A stretch of 64,000 bases of DNA, from the NCBI GenBank assembly GCA_964482235.1, contig CAYZWU010000030.1:1-64000 (forward strand), given 5' to 3'. Source of the DNA: CAYZWU01 sp964482235 (lineage in GTDB: Bacteria; Planctomycetota; B15-G4; CAYZWU01). A program made the translations under genes and the position numbers. Below the pieces are notes generated by a model. It was not told the DNA's origin. It did not search any database and was given only the letters and a program-made list of their open reading frames with translations. Shown here in pieces: positions 35,001 through 42,527 of the stretch; position 1 is the first letter of the stretch; each line of letters begins with the position of its first letter.

Positions 35001-35639
35001 TCAATCTTCCTCTTTTTCCTTGTTCCGCTCATCGAGGATGAAGTCGCTGATCCGCATCAAGCCGCGGCTGTACAGCTTCCGGACAGCCTCGGCCGACTTG
35101 TTCATGATCTTGCCGATCTGCTCGAAGGTCATCTCGTCTCTCATCCTGAGCACAAGGGCCTTGCGCTGGGGATCGGGGATCCTGTCGAGCAGACGGATGA
35201 ACCTATCCAGATCCTCATCCTGCATGGCCGCCTCGCTCGGTGTGGGATCATCGGATGGAGGCGGAGGCGCTCCCGGTGTCACGGAGTCGTCATTCACCAG
35301 CCGCTTTTCCCTGCCGATGTCCCGCTTGCCCGAAGCGAAGTAGCGTCCCTTGTCCTGGATCTTGTGAACAAGGCGTGTCAGCAGCCAGCGGAAGAATGAG
35401 TCCGGGCCACGATATTCGAACCCGTCCATGTCGCCCAGCACATCCTTCCAGACGGACTGGACCAGGTCCACGCTTTCCATCCTGTCGCGCAGCCTCCTGC
35501 CCAGCCGCATCTTCACCGCTCCCTGCAGCCTCTCCGCATAGAGGCGGTAAAGGTCTGCCATGGCAGCCTGATCCCCCGCCTTGGCCTGAGAGAGCAGATC
35601 CCTCGTTTGGCAGTTGAGGTCGTCGCTCTGATCGCTCAT
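35001..35639 (-). CDS. ECF-type RNA polymerase sigma factor
   Basis: 212 residues from the chosen start. Sigma region 2 is near the N terminus (AMADLYRLYAERLQGAVKMR, then VDLVQSVWKDVL and FFRWLLTRLVHKIQD); region 4 lies at the C terminus (DPQRKALVLRMRDEMTFEQI followed by KIMNKSAEAVRKLYSRGL, a helix-turn-helix). A Pro/Asp-rich linker separates them. Three ATGs follow a GGAGGAG; the one at 35639 gives usable spacing (12 nt), those at 35648 and 35651 are too close. Sandwiched between an FGE-domain gene and a kinase gene in one direction, without an anti-sigma gene, as in kinase-regulated ECF groups. Its regulon cannot be read here. Confidence 0.93.
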   Translation of the reverse strand: MSDQSDDLNCQTRDLLSQAKAGDQAAMADLYRLYAERLQGAVKMRLGRRLRDRMESVDLVQSVWKDVLGDMDGFEYRGPDSFFRWLLTRLVHKIQDKGRYFASGKRDIGREKRLVNDDSVTPGAPPPPSDDPTPSEAAMQDEDLDRFIRLLDRIPDPQRKALVLRMRDEMTFEQIGKIMNKSAEAVRKLYSRGLMRISDFILDERNKEKEED

Positions 35640-35687
35640 CGGATGCATCATCTCCTCCAGTGGTGTATGCGTCAAGATTCGCCGGCA

Positions 35688-36596
35688 TTATTCGTATGCC
35701 TCGCGCGGTATCGAATGCGCCGGCCGGAATCCCACGTGGCCGCAGTTGCGCAGGGGGGCGCTCATTCCGCGGTTCGCCGAACGGCAGTAGCTGTTCTCGC
35801 GGCTCAGGAAGGAGCCGCCCCGTTTCACGCGGTAGGGGCTCGCGCCTTCATCCCACGAGGAGCCGTCCCGCGGGGCATCTCTGTAGCTGTCGTGGACCCT
35901 GTCGCTGCAGAGCTCCCAGACGTTGCCGTGCATGTCGTGAAGCCCGAAGGCGTTGGGCCTTTTCCGCTTCACCTCGTGCGGCCGCCCGCCGGAGTTTCCC
36001 TTGTGCCAGGCATAGATGTCGAGCTCGGACTCGGAATCACCGAACGAATAGGAGGTGCGCGTGTCGGCCCGGCAGGCGAACTCCCACTCCGCCTCGGTGG
36101 GGAGCCGCAGCCCCGCCTTGCGGCACCAGTCGGAGACCGATTCCCAGCTGGCGCCCTCGACCGGAAGGTCGGCGCCGATGAACCGCCGGTCGTCCTGACC
36201 GCCTAGGGCGTCCCAGGCCTTCTTGGTGCACTCGGTGCGGCAGAGGAGAAAGGGCTGCACGGCAACGGGGTGGGGAGGAGATTCGTCCTGGTCCCCGTCC
36301 CGCCAGGAAGACCCCATCAAGAAGGTCCCCCCCGGTACCAGGACGAATTCCAACCCCGTTCTCTCATGAAAATAGATCCGCATCTTTCGTGTCACGCTTC
36401 CGCATGAATAGGTGTCTTCTCGGAGGTACCGGAACCCGGGAATCTCGAGGTCGACGGGCAGGGTCGTGATCTTCGCCGCGCCGCACTGCCAGCTGGCCTC
36501 TCCCCTGCCGAGCCCGGGACTTGCTGTAAAGCGGGATCCGGAACCGATCAAGGTCGCTATTCCCAGCAAGAAGAGGATTCCGCCTGGTATTTTCAT
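35688..36596 (-). CDS. Secreted formylglycine-generating-enzyme-like protein
   Basis: 302 residues with a short signal peptide (IPGGILFLLGIATLIGSGS). The FGE-sulfatase domain fills most of the chain: VPGGTFLMGSSWRDGDQDE, LPVEGASWESVSDWCRKAG, LRLPTEAEWEFACRA, FGLHDMHGNVWELCSD, VKRGGSFLSRE and HVGFRPA. ATG 36596 has AAGGAA 9 nt upstream and starts the signal peptide; a longer frame to 36695 has neither. It lies 48 bp before the sigma-factor gene, so FGE-like, sigma factor and kinase form a likely transcription unit. FGE domains in such modules are often sensory or binding rather than sulfatase-activating. Confidence 0.88.
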   Translation of the reverse strand: MKIPGGILFLLGIATLIGSGSRFTASPGLGRGEASWQCGAAKITTLPVDLEIPGFRYLREDTYSCGSVTRKMRIYFHERTGLEFVLVPGGTFLMGSSWRDGDQDESPPHPVAVQPFLLCRTECTKKAWDALGGQDDRRFIGADLPVEGASWESVSDWCRKAGLRLPTEAEWEFACRADTRTSYSFGDSESELDIYAWHKGNSGGRPHEVKRKRPNAFGLHDMHGNVWELCSDRVHDSYRDAPRDGSSWDEGASPYRVKRGGSFLSRENSYCRSANRGMSAPLRNCGHVGFRPAHSIPREAYE

Positions 36597-36710
36597 CGCT
36601 CTGTTCCTTAATGTAATCCGTGAGTCGGTTGTCTCGATCTGAACAGGTGAGCGAAAAAAGGCCGGGGAACCGGACAGAAAAAACGGGGAGGGCAAAGCTG
36701 TTCGATCGCT

Positions 36711-37301
36711 TCAGAGAAGAGGGACGAACCGCACGTCGAGGAGGGTGTCCTCGCTGAAGCGCTCGCCGCTCCGCTTGACCTGCTTGAGGACCTGGCGCCC
36801 CTTACCCACGGGAAGCACCATGATCCCTCCGTCGGCGAGCTGTTCCGGCAGGACGAGAAGGTCGTGTTCCGGCGCGGCGGTGATGATGATCCTGTCGAAG
36901 GGGGTCTCCTCGGGCCATCCCCCGCGGCCGTTTCCGATCCGGAAGGCGATGTTGCCGTAGTTCATCCGGAGAAGCCGTTCTTCCGCCTCGCGGCCGAGGG
37001 GCTCGATGATCTCGATCGTGAAGACGCTTCTTGCGAGCTCGGCGAGGATGGCCGTCTGGTAGCCCGATCCCGTGCCGATCTCGAGGACCTTCTCGTGACC
37101 CTCGAGCCTGAGGGCATCGGTCATGAAGGCCACGATGTAGGGCTGGGAGATCGTCTGATCGTGCCCGATGGAGAGCGGGCCGTCATGGCATGCGATATCC
37201 CTCTGGGAAGGAGGAACGAATTCGTGGCGTGGAACGTTGCGCAGCGCCGCCAGGAGGCGCCTTTCCTTGATGCCGCGCCGCTCGATCTGGTCCCTGACCA
37301 T
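36711..37301 (-). CDS. pcm: Protein-L-isoaspartate O-methyltransferase
   Basis: Repairs isoaspartyl residues in ageing proteins using S-adenosylmethionine. 196 residues: QIERRGIKERRLLAALRNVP at the N terminus, HEFVPPSQRDIACHDGPLSI, the substrate loop QTISQPYIVAFM, SAM motif VLEIGTGSGYQTAIL, and the C-terminal GGIMVLPVG. The ATG has no good Shine-Dalgarno, but the conserved start leaves no room for a much later one. Follows the RmlC-like gene by 56 bp and may be the tail of the sphingolipid operon transcript. Confidence 0.93.
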   Translation of the reverse strand: MVRDQIERRGIKERRLLAALRNVPRHEFVPPSQRDIACHDGPLSIGHDQTISQPYIVAFMTDALRLEGHEKVLEIGTGSGYQTAILAELARSVFTIEIIEPLGREAEERLLRMNYGNIAFRIGNGRGGWPEETPFDRIIITAAPEHDLLVLPEQLADGGIMVLPVGKGRQVLKQVKRSGERFSEDTLLDVRFVPLL

Positions 37302-37357
37302 TTCGGCTCGTGCTCTGGCGTAGTCGATGGCGGATATTCCTCGTCAGGTGTCAGGTC

Positions 37358-37819
37358 TTACTTGAACTCGGTGGTCCAGTCGAAGCCGATCTCGGGATCG
37401 TCATAGGGCTTCCGTTCCTCGTCGGGATTGTCCGGGTTGTACGGCTCCGTCGTGTGGTAGAAGAGAGCTGCCGACTTGTTGCCGAGAACGCGGTATCCGT
37501 GGGCCACGCCGGGCGGAATGGAGAGCAGGATCCTGTTGTCGTCTCCCATGTAGAAGACGTCGGTGGTCCCGTGCGTCGCCGACGTCTCGCGAAGATCGTA
37601 GAGAACGACCTGCGCCATTCCCCTGCTGAAGAACCAGATGTCCGTCTGAACGTTGTGCCAGTGGAAGGCCTTGATCGTGTTGGGATAGGTCACCGTGTAG
37701 GTGGTTTGCTTGATCTCATCGAAGATCGGATCCCCTGCCTTCACGATCTCCAGCAGGATCCCCCTGTCATCCGTGTGGATTTCAAGCGTTTTAACTTGAA
37801 CGCCTTCGATTTCAGGCAT
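37358..37819 (-). CDS. RmlC-like sugar-nucleotide 3,5-epimerase (cupin)
   Basis: 153 residues from the ATG at 37819, which has GGAGGTGA 6 nt upstream; a longer open frame to 37993 is not supported. The fold is a dTDP-4-dehydrorhamnose 3,5-epimerase-like cupin: LEIHTDDRGILLEIVK, KAFHWHNVQTDIWFFSRG with His53 where RmlC has its catalytic His, VVLYDLRE, and IPPGVAHGYRVLGNKSA. Shorter than true RmlC (about 180), so the substrate may differ. Lies 52 bp after the PAP2 gene, in the same direction. Could act with the RmlD-like reductase of 3.3 kb or supply a sugar for a glycolipid; that is inference. Confidence 0.8.
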   Translation of the reverse strand: MPEIEGVQVKTLEIHTDDRGILLEIVKAGDPIFDEIKQTTYTVTYPNTIKAFHWHNVQTDIWFFSRGMAQVVLYDLRETSATHGTTDVFYMGDDNRILLSIPPGVAHGYRVLGNKSAALFYHTTEPYNPDNPDEERKPYDDPEIGFDWTTEFK

Positions 37820-37871
37820 GCATTCACCTCCAAATGCTGTTCCACAGCAAGAAAAGCTGCTGCGCGTACGA

Positions 37872-38798
37872 TCAAGAATTGCCTTTTTTCTCTTTCCGGT
37901 CAAGACCTCGCTTGGCCCCGTCCCCGCCGGAACGCGGGACAACGACCAGGAACACCCAGCCGACGAGGAGGCCTGCCGGGAGGTCGATCGCATAATGGGG
38001 GCCGCCGTAGACGGTGGACACGAAGAGCCCGGAAAACAGGACGAGTAAAGGATACCGCACCGCTGATAGCAGCCGCCAGCCGAAAACCAGCGCGATCAGG
38101 GACACGGCCACGTGGGAGGAGGGGAATGCGCCCGTGGCCTTCTCGAAGCTCTGAAGGACCTCTGTCAGGAGGGGGCCGAAGATGTAGCCTTCCCAGACGA
38201 TGCGTCCTCCCTGGAGATGAAACTGCGGTCCGGCCGAGGGCACGAGGCAGAAGAGGAGGTAGCAGAAGTAGAAGCAGGCGGCCACGGTGAGGACGTATTC
38301 CGAGAAGAGGCTTTTCGCCCTCAGCCAGACGACGAGACCCATACCCGGGATCAGGATGTAGTAGGAGAAGTAGAAGAAGGCCATGACCTCCCGGAACCAG
38401 AGCTGCGGCAGGAGGGCGGGGATGGCGGTGGAGAGCGTTTCATCGAAGAGGAACCGGTCCGTACCGGTCAGCCATGGATCGATGCAGGGGATCGGGCTTC
38501 CCGGGTTGATTATTCCGGTTTCCAGGTAGAAGAGGCTGAACAGGAGGAAGGGATACCATTCGAGGAGCGCTCTCTTCCACCGGCGGTCCGAACCGGAAAG
38601 GGCGCGGTAGCAGAAGGGAAGGACCAGGGCGGCCGTTCCGTGGCCGAGGGCGATCCATCCCCCCGCCTGTTCGGGATGAAGAAAGAGGGCTGCCAGGAAA
38701 CCCGAGAGCAGCAGGTAGACCACGGTGAGCAGGTCGACGGGCCGGATCGCGGAAGGCGCGGGAAGATCTCTCAAATCCACCCCTCCTTCCTGTACCAT
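37872..38798 (-). CDS. PAP2-superfamily multispanning membrane protein, candidate ceramide head-group enzyme
   Basis: 308 residues with about six or seven hydrophobic helices. Phosphatase-superfamily motifs near the C terminus: GAFPSSHVAVSL (Ser-Ser-His 227-229) and YGGPHYAIDLPAGLLVG (His268, Asp272). This two-motif pattern is shared by lipid phosphatases and by the Aur1/sphingomyelin-synthase type transferases. Start at 38798 (GGGAG about 10 nt upstream) overlaps the preceding reductase gene by 28 bp; an ATG at 38834 would lengthen the overlap. Its position directly after three ceramide-synthesis candidates suggests dephosphorylation of, or head-group transfer to, a sphingolipid. The family is firm; the substrate is inference. 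Confidence 0.8.
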   Translation of the reverse strand: MVQEGGVDLRDLPAPSAIRPVDLLTVVYLLLSGFLAALFLHPEQAGGWIALGHGTAALVLPFCYRALSGSDRRWKRALLEWYPFLLFSLFYLETGIINPGSPIPCIDPWLTGTDRFLFDETLSTAIPALLPQLWFREVMAFFYFSYYILIPGMGLVVWLRAKSLFSEYVLTVAACFYFCYLLFCLVPSAGPQFHLQGGRIVWEGYIFGPLLTEVLQSFEKATGAFPSSHVAVSLIALVFGWRLLSAVRYPLLVLFSGLFVSTVYGGPHYAIDLPAGLLVGWVFLVVVPRSGGDGAKRGLDRKEKKGNS

Positions 38799-39748
38799 GC
38801 GGCCGTGGCTCCCATTCCTTCCTCGAGGCTCCATCTCGGCTGGAAGCCGAAATCCCCGGCCGCCTTCTGCCGCGAGCAGAGCCAGGCGTCCTGAAGGATC
38901 TCGCGCGCCTTGTAGCGGTTCAGCGTGACGGCCCGCCCGGTGACCATTCCGGCCGCCTCGGCGAGATAGGCCGCCGCGGCGAGGATCGCTCCTGGAAGGC
39001 GGATGCGAAATCCGCGCCCCACGGCCCGGGACACGGCCTGGGAGAGCTCCTTCCAGTCATGGTCGCCGCTCGTGATGAAGTAGGTCTCGCCCTCCGCCCT
39101 GGAGGAGAGCGCGGCCTCGAGGATTCCCCGGACCAGGTCGAGGACGTGGACCAGGGAGAGGATCCGGTCGGGGCGGCCGACGATCGGCACGATCCCGAGA
39201 GAGGCGAGCTTGAAGTAGATGAAGATGTCCCTGTCCCTTGGACCGTAGACGGCCGGCGGCCTGATGATCGTTGCAGGAAGATCCTTCGCCCTCTCGAGCA
39301 CGGCCCGCTCGCCGGTGAGCTTGCTCCGGCCGTAGGGGGTGATCGGCCGGGGCATGGCCTTTTCGGTCACGGGGACGCGCCCCTCGGCCGGTCCCGCGGA
39401 GGCCTGGCTCGAGATGTAGACGAACCGTTTCAGGCTGCCTGCCGTCTTCAGGGCCGCCTCGACCATGGCCCGCGTGCCGTCGCCGTTGGTCCGCAGGTAT
39501 TCGCCCTCCGATCTGGCCTTCACGAGGCCGGCTGCGTGGAAGATGTAGTCCGCACCGGCTGCCGCAGCGGCCAGGGAGGCGGGATCCTCGAGGCTTCCCT
39601 CGATCTTCCTGACTGCGGGAATGAGGTCGAGCCAGCTTTTTCGCTTCGGCGCGCGTACGAGGGCCGCCACCTCCCACCCTTCATCGAGGAGAAGCTCGGC
39701 CAGGTGGCTTCCCACAAAACCGGTCGCTCCGGTCACGAGAGCTTTCAT
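38771..39748 (-). CDS. NAD(P)-dependent extended SDR, candidate ketosphinganine/ceramide reductase (CerR-like)
   Basis: 325 residues. MKALVTGATGFVGSH gives the nucleotide-binding loop; YGRSK (Tyr139, Lys143) is the catalytic pair; IIRPPAVYGPRD and DLVRGILEAAL are typical of the 3-beta-HSD/epimerase branch. GAGGAA lies 9 nt before the ATG, which overlaps the upstream gene's TGA by 4 bp. In Caulobacter, an epimerase/dehydratase-type SDR (CerR) reduces the keto group in ceramide synthesis; the same type of gene here between a ceramide-synthase-like gene and a PAP2 gene suggests that role. Family alone would allow a sugar or sterol substrate. Confidence 0.78.
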   Translation of the reverse strand: MKALVTGATGFVGSHLAELLLDEGWEVAALVRAPKRKSWLDLIPAVRKIEGSLEDPASLAAAAAGADYIFHAAGLVKARSEGEYLRTNGDGTRAMVEAALKTAGSLKRFVYISSQASAGPAEGRVPVTEKAMPRPITPYGRSKLTGERAVLERAKDLPATIIRPPAVYGPRDRDIFIYFKLASLGIVPIVGRPDRILSLVHVLDLVRGILEAALSSRAEGETYFITSGDHDWKELSQAVSRAVGRGFRIRLPGAILAAAAYLAEAAGMVTGRAVTLNRYKAREILQDAWLCSRQKAAGDFGFQPRWSLEEGMGATAAWYRKEGWI

Positions 39749-40878
39749 CCCACGAGTTCCTCGATCTTTGCCTCCCAGATGGCGTACCTCTTGCTGATCC
39801 GCGCCTTCATCTTCTCGAGGATGCGGCGCATCATTACGTTGTCCTCCAGGATCCACGAGAGCTCGGCCGACCCGTAGCCGAGGCCGAGGCCGTTCTCCAC
39901 CGTCTTGTGGATCATCATGGACTCCAGTCCGATCCCGCGAAACTTCTTTCTCACGCCCAGGGTAAGGACCCGGGTGTGGGTGATCTTGCGCTGCTCCCGA
40001 AGGAACCGGATGAAACCGAAGGGGAAGAGCCGGCCGCGAAGACGGATCAGCGCCTGGTTGAGATCGGGCAGAGTCAGGGAGAACGCCGCGGGCTCTCCGG
40101 CCTTCTCGGCGATGAGAGCCAGCTTGGGCACGATCACCGGCTTCAGCTTCTTCGCCTGCCAGAGGAACTCCTCCCCGGACATGGGGACGAAGGCCCAGTT
40201 CCTTTCCCAGGCATCGTTGTAGATCGTCCGGACCAGGGCGATCTCCTTCTCCATCTCCTTCACGCGGATCGGGCGGATCTCGATCGACTCGCGCTTTGTC
40301 TGCCGCTCGAAGAGCCGCTTCATCCGCGAGTAGTCGTTGCTCTCGTCGACGAAGTATGCGAGAAGCTCCCTGGCTTTCCGGAGCCCGGCCGCCATCAGCA
40401 GTTCGGGGTACCATTCGGGATTGTAGGGCATCATCACGGCGGGCGCGGTGTCGAACCCCTCGATCAGGGTGCCGCACTCCTCGTTGGTGGAGAAGCTGTA
40501 CGGCCCCCTCAGGACGGTCATCCCCTTCTCACGGGCCCAGGCCGCTGCCGTGCGGATCAGCGCCTCGGCCACTGCCGCGTCGCGGCAGAACTCGATCAGG
40601 CCGAAGCCGGCCGCCTGCTCGCCGTGGAAGCTGTTGTGAGACTCGTTCACCAGGGCGGCCACGCGACCGACGACCTCGTTTCCCCGGCGCGCCAGGTAGA
40701 ACTCCGCCTCCCCGTTCCTGAAGAAGGGGTGCCGAGCCCGGTCGAGTTTCTCCTTCATGTCGCTGAAAAGGGGAGCCACCCAGCAGGGATCGTTCCGAAA
40801 GAGACGAAAGGGAAGGTTCAGGAATTCGCGCCTGTCGCGCCGCCCCCTGACGGGGTGAACGGTGATGGCGGCTTTCAT
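39745..40878 (-). CDS. GNAT-like acyltransferase, candidate bacterial ceramide synthase (bCerS/YghO-like)
   Basis: 377 residues resembling the E. coli YghO and Caulobacter bCerS proteins, in which two acyltransferase-like lobes bind acyl-CoA and the sphingoid base. Visible landmarks: N-terminal FLNLPFRLFRNDPCWVAPL, GLIEFCRDAAVAEALI, GPYSFSTNEECGTLIEGFD, and a C-terminal GNAT lobe with GVRKKFRGIGLESMMIHK as the acetyl-CoA-type loop, then ELSWILEDNVMMRRILEKM. The stop overlaps the next start (ATGA), and the start lies 3 bp after the spt stop, so the three genes are tightly coupled. It would N-acylate sphinganine or ketosphinganine in the cytoplasm or inner membrane. Function inferred from family and neighbours. 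Confidence 0.75.
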   Translation of the reverse strand: MKAAITVHPVRGRRDRREFLNLPFRLFRNDPCWVAPLFSDMKEKLDRARHPFFRNGEAEFYLARRGNEVVGRVAALVNESHNSFHGEQAAGFGLIEFCRDAAVAEALIRTAAAWAREKGMTVLRGPYSFSTNEECGTLIEGFDTAPAVMMPYNPEWYPELLMAAGLRKARELLAYFVDESNDYSRMKRLFERQTKRESIEIRPIRVKEMEKEIALVRTIYNDAWERNWAFVPMSGEEFLWQAKKLKPVIVPKLALIAEKAGEPAAFSLTLPDLNQALIRLRGRLFPFGFIRFLREQRKITHTRVLTLGVRKKFRGIGLESMMIHKTVENGLGLGYGSAELSWILEDNVMMRRILEKMKARISKRYAIWEAKIEELVG

Positions 40879-40881
40879 TCT

Positions 40882-42324
40882 TCAGATCAGTCCCAGCTTC
40901 TTGCCGACCTTCTCGAAAATTCCAAGAGCCTGGTCGAGATGATGCCTTTCGTGGGAAGCCATGATGCTCACCCTGACCAAGGCCTGGCCGGTCAGCACGG
41001 CCGGCGCGATGATGGGGTTCACGAAGATCCCTTCGCGCCGGAGAGCGAGCCAGGTCTTGAAGCAGAGCAGGTCGTTGCCGACGATGACCGGGATGATCGG
41101 CGTTTCGCTGTCCCCGGTGTTGAAGCCGAGGTCGTCGAGTCCCTCGTGCAGGTATCTGGTGTTCCTCCAGAGTCGCTTGACGAGCTCCGGTTCCTCGTCG
41201 AGCAGATCGAGAACGGCAAGGACTGAGGCGACCTGTGCCGGAGGCAGCGAGGCGCTGAAGATCAGGCTCCTGGCGTGGTGGCGGATGTAGTCGATCACCA
41301 CCCGGTCGCCGGCCACGAATCCTCCGATCGAGGCGAAGGATTTCGAGAAGGTTCCCATGATCAGGTCGACGCGGTCGGAGACCCCGAAGTGTGAGCAGGT
41401 GCCTTTCCCGTTCGGTCCCATCACGCCGAGGCCGTGGGCATCGTCCACCATCAGGTTGGCGCCATGCCTCTCGCACACTTCGAGAAGATTCGGCAGGTCG
41501 GCCACGTCGCCGTCCATGCTGAAGACGCCGTCCACCACGACGAGCTTTCCATTGCCGTTGTCGTTGGCCACGATGACCCGTTCGAGATCCTCGGGGTTGT
41601 TGTGGTTGAAACGGATCATGCGGCCGAAGGAGAGGCGTGCGCCGTCGATGATGCTCGCGTGATCGGTCTTGTCGATGAAGACGAGATCGTCCTTGGCCAC
41701 GAGGGTCGAGAGCGTGCCCAGGTTGGCCTGGAAGCCCGTGGTGAAGACGATGGCGTCTTCCTTCTCCGTGAAGGCGGCCAGCCTCTTCTCCAGCTTCTCA
41801 TGGATCTCCAGGGTGCCGTTGAGGAACCTCGAGCCGGCACAGCTCGATCCGTACTGCTCCAAGGCTTTGCGGGCGGCCTCCTTCACCCGGGGGTGGGTGG
41901 TCAGCCCCAGATAGCTGTTCGAACCGAGCATCAGCATCTTCTTGCCGCCCAGGGTGATGACCGGTTCCTGGGACGACTGGATGGGACTGAAGTAGGGATA
42001 GAAGCCGGATTTCCTGGTTTCATCCGCCCTGGTGAAGTTCCGGCACTTTTCGAAGATGTCTCTGTTGTTGTCGGAATCGGGCTGCACGGCTGGCTTTTTT
42101 TCCTCCTCGACTTCCGGGTTTTCTTGCTGTTGAAGGCCGGAACGCCACTTGAGAAGACCGCGCCCCCAGAAGCCGCGCTGCTCCACCGCAGATGCGCTTC
42201 GATTCCCTTTGTCCTGTCGCCAGCTCCAGCGCGACAGGCGGAACGGATTCTTCTGGAAAAAGGTCTTCGATTCCCCTTCCCGTTCCTTCAAAGCAGTACG
42301 ATTAAAGAACTCCCGGATTTTCAT
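40882..42324 (-). CDS. spt: Serine palmitoyltransferase (alpha-oxoamine synthase family)
   Basis: PLP enzyme condensing serine with an acyl thioester to 3-ketosphinganine, the first step of sphingolipid synthesis. 480 residues. The catalytic part starts near 90 with FEKCRNFTRADETRKSGFYP, an opening typical of bacterial SPTs rather than of KBL or BioF, then MLGSNSYLGLTTHP, GSRFLNGTLEIHEKLE, DHASIIDGARLSFG (His222), VDDAHGLGVMG and PLP Lys328 in MGTFSKSFASIGGF. The first 90 residues are a basic, low-complexity extension unusual for the family. ATG 42324 has AGGAG 8 nt upstream; a longer frame to 42396 is unlikely. First gene of the candidate ceramide operon. Confidence 0.88.
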   Translation of the reverse strand: MKIREFFNRTALKEREGESKTFFQKNPFRLSRWSWRQDKGNRSASAVEQRGFWGRGLLKWRSGLQQQENPEVEEEKKPAVQPDSDNNRDIFEKCRNFTRADETRKSGFYPYFSPIQSSQEPVITLGGKKMLMLGSNSYLGLTTHPRVKEAARKALEQYGSSCAGSRFLNGTLEIHEKLEKRLAAFTEKEDAIVFTTGFQANLGTLSTLVAKDDLVFIDKTDHASIIDGARLSFGRMIRFNHNNPEDLERVIVANDNGNGKLVVVDGVFSMDGDVADLPNLLEVCERHGANLMVDDAHGLGVMGPNGKGTCSHFGVSDRVDLIMGTFSKSFASIGGFVAGDRVVIDYIRHHARSLIFSASLPPAQVASVLAVLDLLDEEPELVKRLWRNTRYLHEGLDDLGFNTGDSETPIIPVIVGNDLLCFKTWLALRREGIFVNPIIAPAVLTGQALVRVSIMASHERHHLDQALGIFEKVGKKLGLI

Positions 42325-42353
42325 CTCAGAGCTCCTGTCAAGAAGTCGGGTAG

Positions 42354-42383
42354 ATGATAGAGTCAGCATCATGTTGAGGGCAA
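42354..42383 (-). promoter_or_regulatory. Candidate promoter of the sphingolipid operon
   Basis: On the minus strand TTGCCC (42383-42378) and TATCAT (42359-42354) are 18 bp apart. Transcription would begin about 23 nt before the spt ATG. Box and spacing match the candidate promoter at 7709-7738. Confidence 0.45.
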
Positions 42384-42437
42384 GTGGTTTTTTCACACAT
42401 TTTTATGATGCTGCGTCCCGGAAGTGAGGAAAAGAAA

Positions 42438-42466
42438 TTGACTAACAGGCTCGGATCCAGAATGAT
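42438..42466 (+). promoter_or_regulatory. Candidate promoter of the GT2 gene
   Basis: TTGACT (42438-42443, five of six) with AATGAT (42461-42466, four of six) after 17 bp, 62 bp before the glycosyltransferase ATG and back to back with the spt promoter. Confidence 0.35.
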
Positions 42467-42527
42467 TTCCTGAGGTTATCGAGCGCGTTTCGGTGTCGAT
42501 CCATTAATAGAAACGGGATTCGTTCCC

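Noticed and set aside
37358..37993. 211-residue version of the RmlC-like protein
   Set aside because: The first 58 residues are antisense to the PAP2 gene end; ATG 37819 with GGAGGTGA is a clear start.
38771..40477. 568-residue minus-strand frame fused to the SDR gene
   Set aside because: The first 243 codons are the ceramide-synthase-like gene read in another frame; the ATG at 39748 with GAGGAA and Rossmann motif is the real start.
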